64,000 bases of DNA from a virus. This document shows, in pieces, positions 8,627 to 17,550 of this stretch. Under the pieces are notes generated by a model. The model was given only the letters and a program-made list of their open reading frames with translations, ran no database searches and was not told the origin of the DNA. Within the stretch, counting starts at the first letter, position 1. The number at the start of each line of letters is the position of its first letter. Position numbers and translations under genes: made by a program. The stretch is from IMG/VR virus record IMGVR_UViG_3300031918_000019, positions 1 to 64,000 of that record; one strand, given 5' to 3'.

Positions 8627-8708
8627 GTAAAAGAAGTTTACAAATAAAATTTAAATATACAGTTCATGTAAATAAGATACTTAGTTTCAGTAGGTATCTT
8701 ATTTTTAT
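8627..8708 (+). ncRNA. Candidate antitoxin small RNA
   Basis: About 80 nt between the promoter at 8592 and a perfect 10-bp terminator stem (AATAAGATAC 8671-8680 with GTATCTTATT 8694-8703, then TTTA). Two segments recur on the plus strand over the convergent peptide gene: TACAGTTCATG at 8658-8668 and again at 8949-8959, across the peptide's start codon; and AGTTTCAGT, the loop of this terminator at 8683-8691, again at 8759-8767 in the loop of the peptide's terminator. The RNA is therefore complementary in trans to the start region and terminator loop of the peptide mRNA, as in Fst/par-like type I antitoxins. Confidence 0.6.
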
Positions 8709-8720
8709 ATCTATAATTAA

Positions 8721-8799
8721 AAAAGACTTTCTAATTATATCACTTACCATCCCACATGAGTTTCAGTCACGCTTTTAAAATGATATAATTATACTAGTC
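8721..8799 (-). terminator. Terminator of the membrane-peptide transcript
   Basis: Plus-strand bases 8725-8742 (GACT...TAATTATATCA) pair with 8781-8799 (TGATATAATTA...AGTC). Read leftward, the stem is followed by a run of six T. Its large loop carries ACTGAAACT, complementary to the small-RNA terminator loop. Confidence 0.6.
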
Positions 8800-8829
8800 C
8801 TTTAATTAACTCAATCTATCTTTAGTATA

Positions 8830-8958
8830 TTAAAAATGGGATATGTTAATGTATATTAAAATTACTGTTGTAGCAAAATTAAGAAGCCCAGTTGAAATTG
8901 CAAGTATTGCTAAAACAGTATCTTTATCAAATAGTTTTTTAGATTTATTACAGTTCAT
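8830..8958 (-). CDS. 42-residue hydrophobic peptide, type I toxin-like
   Basis: Strong SD GGGAGGCG eight bases before ATG. Sequence begins MNCNKSKKLFDKD (basic, soluble) and continues with one membrane-spanning segment, about residues 14-38 (VLAILAISTGLLNFATTVIL). It has a near-consensus promoter, a structured 5' leader in which CCATC at the 5' end can pair with GATGG just before the SD, and its own terminator. The neighbouring convergent small RNA is complementary to the start region. These features match type I toxins (Fst, TxpA and similar) in plan, though the peptide itself shows no family signature that I recognise. Confidence 0.6.
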   Translation of the reverse strand: MNCNKSKKLFDKDTVLAILAISTGLLNFATTVILIYINISHF

Positions 8959-9012
8959 GATATAATCGCCTCCCATCCCCATAGGAATATTCGAATATGA
9001 GATGGCATAATA

Positions 9013-9041
9013 ATTATATCACTTATTACTAATAATTACAA
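9013..9041 (-). promoter_or_regulatory. Promoter of the 42-residue peptide
   Basis: On the minus strand TTGTAA (9041-9036), 17-base spacer, TATAAT (9018-9013). The expected transcript starts near 9006, about 48 nt before the ATG. The sequence ATAATTATATCACTTA around this -10 has a near copy at 8731-8746. Confidence 0.65.
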
Positions 9042-9172
9042 TTTAATACAAAAACATTAAGAATCTAGTATAAAAAATATTAGGTTCTTTTTTTGTTATA
9101 AAAAACAAATTAAAACAAAATTAAACATCAATTTTAAAAACAAATTAAAGATAGAAAGAAGGTGAATTAATA

Positions 9173-10090
9173 ATGGGTTTTATTACAAGGTTCGGATTTA
9201 ACGGAAAACCTTTTTTAGAAAATTGTCATACAAATAGTAAAGTATCCAGTTTATTTGCTTCAAATGGTGTGATAGATGAAATAAAAATAGATGAAACATT
9301 AGATAGTGAAAATTCTATAGAACAAACTCCTTGGACTATGGATACAGGGTTTTTATGTCACTTCTTAAATTCACTTGAAGCAGGGAATCTGACAAATAAT
9401 GGTATAAAAATTCAAAAAATAAGATTTAAAAGAAGAAAAGTTGGAGATTTAACTTGGCAGACTATGATAGATTATCCTTTTAGTGATGATATAGAGAATT
9501 ATGATACAGAAGATTTTTATATCTGTGCAGGATATAACTACGATTATACATTAATTCCTGTGGTTCAAAATTTTGAAGGAGTTGGGGTTACAAGTAATAT
9601 AACACCAATGTATAAAAGCTTATTTTTAACTGGTAGAAATAGTAGCGGAGATTTAGTAAATTATCCTTTAAGATTCGATTTAAATTTATCGGATATTAGT
9701 CTCAATGAGGATAAAACTGTTATGAAGACATTATCTTCTCAATATCCAGCAATATTATGTGGAGGTTCTAAATATATGTCGGGTAGTTTAGCATTTGATA
9801 TAATTAGTCCAAATTGTGAATCTAATAGTGGAAAAATTGATATGCAAGCTGAAAATGCCTATAGAGAAAGTTTTGAAGAATTTATACATACTGGTAAACC
9901 TATGTTGGTCAGAACTCACAGCTTTTATACATTAGGAGTTTTAAGTGATATTAAAAAGAATCCTTTGTTTGGTGACGACGCAGGATGGGGACTCTACAAA
10001 TATACCTGCACATTTACTGAGATAGGAAATGGCAAAGATATGGATACATTACAAAAAAACAATCTAACCTATGAAATCACAACAAGTTAA
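9173..10090 (+). CDS. Putative structural (baseplate/tail) protein
   Basis: 305 residues, SD GAAGGTGAA before ATG. Soluble, aromatic- and Asn-rich, predicted beta protein (FITRFGFNGKPFLEN at the N-terminus; FICAGYNYDYTLIPVVQNFEG-like segment in the middle). No catalytic motif or signal peptide. It heads the first fibre block, is preceded by two copies of AACAAATTAAA, and is followed 37 nt later by a large fibre-like gene. I do not recognise the family; a baseplate connector or upper baseplate role fits its place. Confidence 0.5.
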   Translation: MGFITRFGFNGKPFLENCHTNSKVSSLFASNGVIDEIKIDETLDSENSIEQTPWTMDTGFLCHFLNSLEAGNLTNNGIKIQKIRFKRRKVGDLTWQTMIDYPFSDDIENYDTEDFYICAGYNYDYTLIPVVQNFEGVGVTSNITPMYKSLFLTGRNSSGDLVNYPLRFDLNLSDISLNEDKTVMKTLSSQYPAILCGGSKYMSGSLAFDIISPNCESNSGKIDMQAENAYRESFEEFIHTGKPMLVRTHSFYTLGVLSDIKKNPLFGDDAGWGLYKYTCTFTEIGNGKDMDTLQKNNLTYEITTS

Positions 10091-10127
10091 AAATAAATTA
10101 AATTATTAAGAAGGGAGTGAATATATT

Positions 10128-12773
10128 TTGTCAGTTCAAAAAGTAGTACAGGGTAGTTTATATCAGAATGGTATACAAGCGCAATTTTCATCTGTACCAA
10201 TTTCATATATAAATAATGCAGTTTTAGAGTTAAAATCTAGTGGAACTGATATTGAATGGTTAGTAATCGATAGTGGAGCACATCATTATCTATTATCCAC
10301 TAAAAATTTATTAAGTGGAATTAGTTATAATCAATTAAATATACAAGGGTTTGTAAGTGGAAATTCTTTGATAAATATTGGTGATTCACAATATAAAATC
10401 AGATTAATAACAAATAAAGAATGGAATGATTTTGTATTAAATCAAATAAATCTTAATACATTATTAATACCAAATGCAGATGATTTAAGTGGGAACTATA
10501 ATGTAACGACTATTTCTACTTCTAATACAAACACTTTGCTTCATTGGTGGAATACTCCTTCTTTAACTAAAGATGTTAATGGTAACAATATCATTATCAG
10601 AGGTGGAAATGCTATTAATACTTCTTCTAATATATTAACAACAGATAATTCTAATTGGAGAATAATGTTAGAAAAGCTTGACCTACCACCAGCAATATCA
10701 GATAATGATAGATTTTTAGGAAATTTTACATCTAGTATTGTACAAGAATACACTATAACAGACCCAGAAAATGATTTATTTAAAGTTGAAGAAATACTTG
10801 ATGGGTCTGTTACAAGAACATTAGAAAATCAACCAAGTAAAACTAAATTTACATATGGTTTATCAGGTACATATTGGAGTAATATAACATCAGGAAGTCA
10901 TACAATTGTTATCAGAGTTACAGATATTTGCGATAATATTTCAATTAGAACATGGACTTTTAATAAAATAGTAGACTATTCAACAGGAACATCTACAAAT
11001 TTGACACGACCAATTATAACTACACCTACAAGTTCACTTTCATTAGTACCAATGAATGCATTAGTTGACAATATTGTTAATTTTAATGTAGTTGGTGGTG
11101 AATTGGTATATGCAAATGAAATAAATATTGTAGATAATTCCAATTCATCTATTGTGATATATAATAAAAAAGTTGAAAGTTTTGATTTTTATAATACAAT
11201 TCCACTTAATACATTAATTAATGGACATACGTATCAAATAAAAATGCGGACATATAATTCAAATAATCAATATTCTGCATGGAGTGATACTGTTTTAGTA
11301 AAATGTTTAACTCCACCAAATTTAAATATAACTACAATTATTGATGGTAAAATACAAAGTCCAAATCCATTAATAATGGCTACATATAATCAAAATGAGG
11401 GAGACGAATTATACAGTTATATATATAATTTATATAAAGATGGTGCATTAATTGCATCCAGTGAAGTTTTATTAGATAAATTATTGGAATATCAATTTTC
11501 AAATTTAGAAAATAAAACAAATTATCTAATGGAATTAAAAGTAAGAACTTCTAGTGGAATGGAAAATAGTGTAACTCAAGATTTTTATTGTGTATACTTA
11601 CAAACAAAACTTCCAGCAGTACTAAAAACTGAAAATAGTTCGACTACAGGTAGTGTAAAAATAACAAGTTATGTTAGACAAATTAGAGGACGGATTTTTA
11701 GTGGAGATGATATTAATTATATTGATGATACGTGGGCAGACTTACATAACACAGTAGTAATATGGGACAAAGATGGAGCTTTTCGTCTAGACGGAGATTG
11801 GACTGCTAAAATATGGGCAAGAGATTTAGAAAATAATGATGTAATGTTAGTGAAATTTGTATTGGATGATAATAATTATATACAATTATCTCGTTATAAT
11901 AATATGTTTTCGCTATCCAAAATAGTAAATGGAATTAAATTATATGAACTTCATTCATTTGTTTTAGGAGACATATTATCAACAGACCAATTATATTTCT
12001 TTATTCAAAATGATGTTGATTTAGGATTAATGAATTTTGATGTAAAAAGAGTAACAGATGGTAGAAACACTTGGTATAGTAAATCCTATGATAATGATAT
12101 AATGCCTAGTTATGCAAGTGAAAATGGATTTTTAACATTTTTAGAAGACGATTTTAAAAATATATTACTTGATAATAATATAGATGGAGATAATATGAAA
12201 GTTTATATTCCTACAATTGATGATTTATTAAATGCAAATACAAGTAGTATATTAGGAAAAGCAATTGTTGGAGATATGATATTAGGCAATGATAAGGGGA
12301 TAATTGATTTAACTTCAACTCAGCCTTATTTTACAAGAACTATAGATAATTTAGATGTAAATAAAATAAAAATATTTAATACAGATGGAACAATAAGCAC
12401 AAGCTATCCAAATTCTCAACTTGGAATAAGATTTGTTATAAAAATACCAAATAACATTAAAGTTTCCAGTTATATAGATTCTAGTGATGGTTGTCATTTA
12501 TTAGCATTGAAAATATTAAATTTATTTACAATACAAAATATAGGAAATTTGCAAGTAGGAGATAGAATAAAAGCATACGCAATAAAATATAAAAATGAAT
12601 TAGTTAAGTTTACAATATTATCGAAAACGGATAGTACTATTTCTTTATTATCTGATGTAATCAATACTTCTAAAGAATTTGATAAAGAAGAAACAGTATT
12701 TATAAATGGTAATCCAAATTGGAATTTGAGTAATTTAAAACAATGGCTAAACAGTAACTCAAAAATAGGCTAG
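10128..12773 (+). CDS. Large tail-fibre-like protein with fibronectin-type repeats
   Basis: 881 residues from a TTG start (SD AAGGGAGTG, nine bases). N-terminal region (about 1-180) contains YKIRLITNKEWNDFV and ends in LLHWWNTPS; the C-terminal 100 residues end in a similar LKQWLNSN, suggesting two related phage-tail domains (DUF6273-like) at both ends. Between them are beta-sandwich repeats of fibronectin or Ig character (about 290-480, e.g. LINGHTYQIKMRTYNSNNQ) and a lectin-like segment (about 500-640). A receptor-binding or fibre role is inferred. Confidence 0.55.
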   Translation: MSVQKVVQGSLYQNGIQAQFSSVPISYINNAVLELKSSGTDIEWLVIDSGAHHYLLSTKNLLSGISYNQLNIQGFVSGNSLINIGDSQYKIRLITNKEWNDFVLNQINLNTLLIPNADDLSGNYNVTTISTSNTNTLLHWWNTPSLTKDVNGNNIIIRGGNAINTSSNILTTDNSNWRIMLEKLDLPPAISDNDRFLGNFTSSIVQEYTITDPENDLFKVEEILDGSVTRTLENQPSKTKFTYGLSGTYWSNITSGSHTIVIRVTDICDNISIRTWTFNKIVDYSTGTSTNLTRPIITTPTSSLSLVPMNALVDNIVNFNVVGGELVYANEINIVDNSNSSIVIYNKKVESFDFYNTIPLNTLINGHTYQIKMRTYNSNNQYSAWSDTVLVKCLTPPNLNITTIIDGKIQSPNPLIMATYNQNEGDELYSYIYNLYKDGALIASSEVLLDKLLEYQFSNLENKTNYLMELKVRTSSGMENSVTQDFYCVYLQTKLPAVLKTENSSTTGSVKITSYVRQIRGRIFSGDDINYIDDTWADLHNTVVIWDKDGAFRLDGDWTAKIWARDLENNDVMLVKFVLDDNNYIQLSRYNNMFSLSKIVNGIKLYELHSFVLGDILSTDQLYFFIQNDVDLGLMNFDVKRVTDGRNTWYSKSYDNDIMPSYASENGFLTFLEDDFKNILLDNNIDGDNMKVYIPTIDDLLNANTSSILGKAIVGDMILGNDKGIIDLTSTQPYFTRTIDNLDVNKIKIFNTDGTISTSYPNSQLGIRFVIKIPNNIKVSSYIDSSDGCHLLALKILNLFTIQNIGNLQVGDRIKAYAIKYKNELVKFTILSKTDSTISLLSDVINTSKEFDKEETVFINGNPNWNLSNLKQWLNSNSKIG

Positions 12774-12799
12774 AGATTTATTTTTCTTTAGTCTATTTT
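12764..12799 (+). terminator. Intrinsic terminator
   Basis: AATAGGCTAGAG pairs (with G-U) with CTTTAGTCTATT, followed by TTATTATG. It overlaps the end of the 10128 gene. Confidence 0.65.
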
Positions 12800-12827
12800 A
12801 TTATGCAAAAATTAAGGAGGAACAACA

Positions 12828-14375
12828 ATGGCAACTAATATGACTAGTGATATAGTACCAAGATATTCAACATTCACAACTGATGATAATTTAACATTAG
12901 ATAGTTTTATTGTATTTCAAGATATGGATAAAGCCCATTCAGATATGGTTGATAGATACTACGTATTGAAAAACAAACAATATACAACAGATGCAGAAAA
13001 GACAGAAATGACTGGATTAGAAGTTAATTTACAAGAATATCTACCAACAAGTGATACATGGAATAAATTATGTGCATGTATTTTAGGTATGCAAATGTAT
13101 ATGAGAGATGGAATAGTAGTATTTACAGAACAAAAGAAAGCAGAATTTGAAAAAATAATATCTAATTATTCATATCAAGGAGAATGGACTAATACAATAA
13201 TATATTCAGAAGGGAATTTAGTTTTACATAATGGACAAGGTTTTACAAGTAAAGTTGATAATAATTTAAATTATGAACCGAATAGCGAAGTTTCAACTGA
13301 TGATTATTGGATTCGTTATACTATCAAAGGAGACAAAGGCGACCCATCTTTAAATGTATCTATTAAGAAAGGCACAGATGGTACAGCTAATTATGACCTG
13401 CTGACTACATATAACGTTGGAGATGCGTGCGTTTACAATCATAGATTATATTATTGTTTAGTAGATGGGACTATAGGAATAGCAGTAACAGATAATACTA
13501 AATGGGCATGTGCTGATAAAATATGGATTGGAACAGATGAACCATTAGACCATTTTGTAATATGGTGGGATATAAATAATGGACAAAATGTATTAAAAAG
13601 ATATTCAGATAATAATGTATGGGTAGAGCAAACTGTAAAAGCTGGAGATATGATTATACTTGATAGTGCTAATTATTTTACTAGCAGTAATGTTGAAGGA
13701 GCTTTAATTGAATTAAAAATAGCTATTAATAATATTGATTTAACTGCAAGCAAAGTAACTGTGGTTGATAGTGCTAATTTATACAATGGAGTTAATGCTG
13801 AGACGTGCCTAGCAGAAGTTATGAATAAAACTAATACAGCACAAAATACAGCTAATAATGCAACTAATTTAGCAAATACTGCACAAGCTAGAGCAGATTC
13901 GGCTTTTACATATGCCAATAATGGAAAGACTAGTGTTACTGGTGTTGTTGGTAATGTTTCAAGTAGTAACACATTTGGAGATATAATTAATGAAATACAA
14001 TATGATAAAAATATATTAGCTAGTAATTTAAATAATAAAGGAGTTTCAGCTAATAATGGTGATACATTAAGAAATTTAGCTAGTTTAGTTGGGAATATAT
14101 CATTAGGAAGAAAACATACTACTGGTACAGGAACGACAGTCAGATATAATAATCAAAATTGTATAGCGATAAATTTTATATTTACTCCATCTGTAGGTAT
14201 ATTTAAATTCTCTCAAAGTACAAGCAATCCTACCCAAAATTATTATATTAATGGAGAAAATATAATAACTGGATATGGTTATGCTACACGCACAGACTCT
14301 GTATACTCCTCTGGTACATCAATATATATAGTGGCTGTAGGATCTGGAACATATACATATGAGATTTGGGAGTAA
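12828..14375 (+). CDS. Tail fibre with carbohydrate-binding-like modules
   Basis: 515 residues, SD AAGGAGG. Two CBM5/12-like segments: YQGEWTNTIIYSEGNLVLHN (about 115-135) and YNVGDACVYNHRLYYCLVDG (about 193-212), linked by a collagen-like KGDKGDPS. A coiled-coil stretch with Ala/Asn/Thr repeats (about 335-370) suggests trimerisation, followed by a C-terminal beta domain. This is a typical phage receptor-binding protein architecture. Its end overlaps a hairpin (ATATGAGA/TCTCATAT) without a proper U-run. Confidence 0.6.
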   Translation: MATNMTSDIVPRYSTFTTDDNLTLDSFIVFQDMDKAHSDMVDRYYVLKNKQYTTDAEKTEMTGLEVNLQEYLPTSDTWNKLCACILGMQMYMRDGIVVFTEQKKAEFEKIISNYSYQGEWTNTIIYSEGNLVLHNGQGFTSKVDNNLNYEPNSEVSTDDYWIRYTIKGDKGDPSLNVSIKKGTDGTANYDLLTTYNVGDACVYNHRLYYCLVDGTIGIAVTDNTKWACADKIWIGTDEPLDHFVIWWDINNGQNVLKRYSDNNVWVEQTVKAGDMIILDSANYFTSSNVEGALIELKIAINNIDLTASKVTVVDSANLYNGVNAETCLAEVMNKTNTAQNTANNATNLANTAQARADSAFTYANNGKTSVTGVVGNVSSSNTFGDIINEIQYDKNILASNLNNKGVSANNGDTLRNLASLVGNISLGRKHTTGTGTTVRYNNQNCIAINFIFTPSVGIFKFSQSTSNPTQNYYINGENIITGYGYATRTDSVYSSGTSIYIVAVGSGTYTYEIWE

Positions 14376-14457
14376 AATTCTCATATTAACCAAACACATT
14401 TTGTGATAGGATAAAATGAAAGTTTTATAAGAAGTTAATAAATTAATAGAAATACTA

Positions 14458-14486
14458 TTGACATACATCACTCCTTAATATATAAT
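14458..14486 (+). promoter_or_regulatory. Perfect consensus sigma-A promoter
   Basis: TTGACA (14458-14463), 17-base spacer, TATAAT (14481-14486), 60 bases before the ATG at 14546. It is preceded at 14435-14450 by the recurrent TTAATAAATTAATAGA motif. It allows host-polymerase expression of the metalloprotease-like gene regardless of the late phage programme. Confidence 0.8.
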
Positions 14487-14545
14487 TAAATTATAGAAAT
14501 ACAGGAAATAATATGATATAATTTGAAATATAAGGAGTGAATAAC

Positions 14546-15328
14546 ATGAATATGAAGTCAATAAAGAACTTGATAAAAATAGTTGCAATTAGTGGAATCG
14601 TAGTGATGTTTAATATAACACCAAGTTTTGCAAGTGATAAAGTTGAAACCATTAATGATTTTTGTAATAAGTATGGAATTGTTAATAATGGTAAGATTGA
14701 TAATGAAAGACTTTATGGTATTAATACCGAGACTAAAGAAAATGGAGACTCTATTATTAAATATTCTAATGGAAGTTGGTCTTTATATAATATTAAAGCA
14801 AATAAGTATATATTTAAACCCCTAGAGTCAAATGAGAATTTGGTTTGCAATAATATAGATGATTTAAGTAAATGTAGTCTAGCTTATACAGAAATAAAAA
14901 ATGACCATTTAAATATAGAATTAGGAGCACATAGTAATATTATTTATGCAGATAATTTAAATACTAATCAAGATTTAGAAAATTATGCTAAACAATGGCT
15001 AAAAGATACTTATAATATAACATTAGATATTCCCATTTATTATAATAATATAACTGATAAAGATGGAGTTACAATAAATGGATTATATAACTATAAAACA
15101 TATAAAGACAAGTATACTCCAATATCTATAGAAATAAATCAAGGAAATATAGATATTCAAAAAGAAAAATATATTATTCATGAAATGACACATTATGCTT
15201 TAGATAAATTAGATAAACCTTCAAAAGATAGTGATACAATATTCGAAAAAGAATGCATAAAAAATGGAGGAGACACTAATTATGGAGGAATAGGATTATT
15301 GCACAGTCATTTAAAAAGTACATTGTAA
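14546..15328 (+). CDS. Secreted HExxH metalloprotease-like protein
   Basis: 260 residues from ATG 14546 (SD AAGGAG at 14532-14537). A signal peptide is clear: basic start, IVAISGIVVMFNITPSFA, cleavage near residue 29. Near the C-terminus is IIHEMTHYALDKL, an HExxH zinc motif (H212, E213, H216), with acidic residues FEKE 18-20 positions after the second His as candidate third ligand (gluzincin-like). The middle is Asn/Tyr/Asp-rich and not recognised. It has its own consensus promoter and a strong terminator inside a fibre cluster, so it looks like a lysogenic-conversion gene. No similarity to botulinum neurotoxin beyond the generic motif is seen. Confidence 0.65.
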   Translation: MNMKSIKNLIKIVAISGIVVMFNITPSFASDKVETINDFCNKYGIVNNGKIDNERLYGINTETKENGDSIIKYSNGSWSLYNIKANKYIFKPLESNENLVCNNIDDLSKCSLAYTEIKNDHLNIELGAHSNIIYADNLNTNQDLENYAKQWLKDTYNITLDIPIYYNNITDKDGVTINGLYNYKTYKDKYTPISIEINQGNIDIQKEKYIIHEMTHYALDKLDKPSKDSDTIFEKECIKNGGDTNYGGIGLLHSHLKSTL

Positions 15329-15358
15329 TAATAGAAAATTAAAACACATAAAGTGATT

Positions 15359-15388
15359 AAGAATAGTATTTTTGCTATTCTTTTTTGT
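15359..15388 (+). terminator. Intrinsic terminator after the metalloprotease-like gene
   Basis: AAGAATAG (15359-15366) pairs with CTATTCTT (15375-15382), followed by TTTT. Confidence 0.8.
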
Positions 15389-15418
15389 TGTGTAAAAATA
15401 AATTAAAGGAGGGACTTT

Positions 15419-15802
15419 ATGACAACATTAGAGAAAATAAATAAAACAGACAATGAAAAATTAACAGGCAGTGATATAAAAAAAATTGATGATAATGCTA
15501 CTAAGATAGAAAATACTTTAAATAATCTCCCAACTGGTTCTGGAAGTACTGTTACAACAAGTACTACTAATGGAAATATAAAAATAGATGGAGTAGAGAG
15601 CAAAGTATATACTGCACCTACCTATACTAAATCAGATGTTGGGTTAGGAAATGTAGATAATACAAGTGATTTAAACAAACCAATATCAACAGCAATGCAA
15701 ACGGCTTTAAATTTAAAAGCAACAGTGGTAGCATTAACTGCAACTGAATATTCTGCTATAACGACTCCTGTTGCCACTACTTTGTATTTAATAAAAGCGT
15801 AG
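15419..15802 (+). CDS. Short tail-fibre protein
   Basis: 127 residues, SD AAAGGAGGG. Helical N-terminus (LEKINKTDNEKLTGSDIKKI), a Thr/Ser-rich linker and then YTKSDVGLGNVDNTSDLNKP, a phage tail-fibre repeat signature also seen in part in the gene at 33595 (DVGLGNV). It ends 10 nt before the next gene and is probably co-translated with it. Confidence 0.6.
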   Translation: MTTLEKINKTDNEKLTGSDIKKIDDNATKIENTLNNLPTGSGSTVTTSTTNGNIKIDGVESKVYTAPTYTKSDVGLGNVDNTSDLNKPISTAMQTALNLKATVVALTATEYSAITTPVATTLYLIKA

Positions 15803-15812
15803 GTGAAGGAAT

Positions 15813-16499
15813 ATGAGAGTAGAAATTAAAGATGTTCATTATGGGAATAATATAATAAATAAAATATATTATGGAAGTAATCTAGTATTTGATAGATTTA
15901 CAGATAAATCTTACAATGTATATGTGTTTAATTTAACTAAAGTTACTAGCAATTATACTTTGACGTTACAAAATATAAACGAGGGAACACAAACAAATTG
16001 GGGAGATGGTATGATAGATACAAGTTTAACTCATACATATGCAAGTCAAGGTATTTATACTGTAAAAACTAGACAAAGGGTGAATACAACAAATGGTAAT
16101 GGGAATACAAATACTAAAAAAAGTTTAATTGAATGCACTAATATCGATAACACTTTAACCGTTTGTAGTTTTATGTTTATTGATTGTACTGGTTTAACTA
16201 ATGCACCTATAATACCTAATAGTGTTACTAATTGTGATACTATGTTTGATGGTTGTACTGGTTTAACTAATGCACCTATAATACCTAATAGTGTTACTAA
16301 TTGTAGTTTTATGTTTAATAATTGTACTAGTTTGACTAGCATTCCACAAACTAATATAGATTTAATGCAAGCAGTTAAAAATGGAACTAATACTATTTGT
16401 GCAGATTATATGTATTGTTATGGTGGTTGTACACATATTACTAGTCCTCAAACATATGCTACTTTGTTAAGTTTATACTCTAACTGGTTCACTATGTAA
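15813..16499 (+). CDS. Fibre protein with PKD-like domain and BspA-type leucine-rich repeats
   Basis: 228 residues, SD GAAGGA. Residues about 30-90 look like a PKD/Ig-like beta domain (TNWGDG, then THTYASQGIYTVK). Residues about 115-185 contain three 23-residue repeats of the form CTGLTNAPIIPNSVTNC.xMF, characteristic of BspA-type surface leucine-rich repeats. Two units are identical over 51 bases. BspA repeats usually mediate surface adhesion; here a host-receptor contact is likely. Follows the short fibre gene by 10 nt. Confidence 0.6.
   Translation: MRVEIKDVHYGNNIINKIYYGSNLVFDRFTDKSYNVYVFNLTKVTSNYTLTLQNINEGTQTNWGDGMIDTSLTHTYASQGIYTVKTRQRVNTTNGNGNTNTKKSLIECTNIDNTLTVCSFMFIDCTGLTNAPIIPNSVTNCDTMFDGCTGLTNAPIIPNSVTNCSFMFNNCTSLTSIPQTNIDLMQAVKNGTNTICADYMYCYGGCTHITSPQTYATLLSLYSNWFTM
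16185..16304 (+). repeat. 69-bp tandem repeat inside the BspA-like gene
   Basis: The 51 bases from 16185 to 16235 recur unchanged at 16254-16304, a 69-base period that keeps frame (23 residues). Fresh duplication is likely, giving scope for change in repeat number. Confidence 0.85.
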
Positions 16500-16641
16500 A
16501 CTTTAAATTAAAAGAATCAATTTATAAGGACTTTTAGGAGACATAATTTTATTATGTAAACTAAACTGTATTAATTTTGGCGATAACTCCAAATGTTGTC
16601 GTCTATTTTAATGAAATCAAAAAATGAAAGGAAGTAATAAA

Positions 16642-17550
16642 ATGAAAATATCAATAGATTTAGGACATGAATGCTCCCCTTATGATATTGGGGCAGACGG
16701 TAATATCTCTGAACAAGAAATAATTGATGCTGTAGGTAGTTTAGTAATATTTAAATTAAAAAATTTAGGTAACACAGTAATTGAGACAAGACCTAACTCT
16801 TGTATAAGTGTAGGTAACTCATTATGGCAAAGATATAATAAATCAGATGATAATAAAAGTGATTGGTGTATAAGTATTCATGCAAATGCCTCAGATAATT
16901 TAACCGCAAATGGAGTAGAAATATTTACATATGGTGGAAAAGAAATATATGAAGCAAGACAAATATTAAATAATATTGCATCAATTGGTTTTTGTAATAG
17001 AGGAATTAAAGATGGCTCAAACCTTGCGATGGTACATCGTCCTCAAGCTAAGTCGATGTTAATAGAAATATGCTTCTGTACAAATGAAAATGATTGTAAT
17101 TTGTATAGAAACAATATTGAAAATATAGCAAATGCAATTGTAAATGGATTAGTTGGTTCTAGTTTGCAAAATACCAAATATTCAGTTGGTTGGAATAATG
17201 ATGATTATGGTTGGTTTTATTCTTCTGATGGTACTGATTTTTATTCAAATTGTTGGAATCAAATAGTTGATAGTACAGATAGTTCTATTTCATATTATTA
17301 TTATTTTGATAACAATGGGTATATTTTAACAAATAAATGGAAGAAAGATGAAAATGATAAATGGTATTATTTAGACCAAAATGGTAATATGGTACAAGCT
17401 AGAACACCTGAAATAGTTAAATGGAAGAACATTGGTGGAAAATATTATTGTTTTGCTACAGATGGTTCTTTATATCAAGATTGTACTACCAATGATGGTT
17501 ATACTGTAAATAAAAATGGAGAATGGGAAACTTCTATACCTCAAAAATAA
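16642..17550 (+). CDS. Endolysin: N-acetylmuramoyl-L-alanine amidase (Amidase_3) with cell-wall-binding repeats
   Basis: 302 residues from ATG 16642 (SD AAAGGAAG); an ATG at 16624 lacks an SD. The catalytic domain (about 1-175) shows IDLGHE (H9), SIHANAS (H80) and LIEICFCTNENDC (E142), the zinc and catalytic residues of Amidase_3. The C-terminal 120 residues are aromatic/Gly cell-wall-binding repeats (YGWFYSSDG, DKWYYLDQNGNM, GGKYYCFATDGSL). It hydrolyses the peptidoglycan amide bond at lysis. The holin-like gene follows after 55 nt. A 9-bp hairpin (GGCGATAAC/GTTGTCGTC) precedes the gene. Confidence 0.9.
   Translation: MKISIDLGHECSPYDIGADGNISEQEIIDAVGSLVIFKLKNLGNTVIETRPNSCISVGNSLWQRYNKSDDNKSDWCISIHANASDNLTANGVEIFTYGGKEIYEARQILNNIASIGFCNRGIKDGSNLAMVHRPQAKSMLIEICFCTNENDCNLYRNNIENIANAIVNGLVGSSLQNTKYSVGWNNDDYGWFYSSDGTDFYSNCWNQIVDSTDSSISYYYYFDNNGYILTNKWKKDENDKWYYLDQNGNMVQARTPEIVKWKNIGGKYYCFATDGSLYQDCTTNDGYTVNKNGEWETSIPQK

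Noticed and set aside
14546-15328. Relationship of the HExxH protein to clostridial neurotoxin light chains
   Set aside because: Only the generic HExxH is shared; size, signal peptide and surrounding sequence differ.
16055-16342. Leftward 95-codon frame over the BspA repeats
   Set aside because: Antisense of the 69-bp repeats without start signals; low-complexity shadow.
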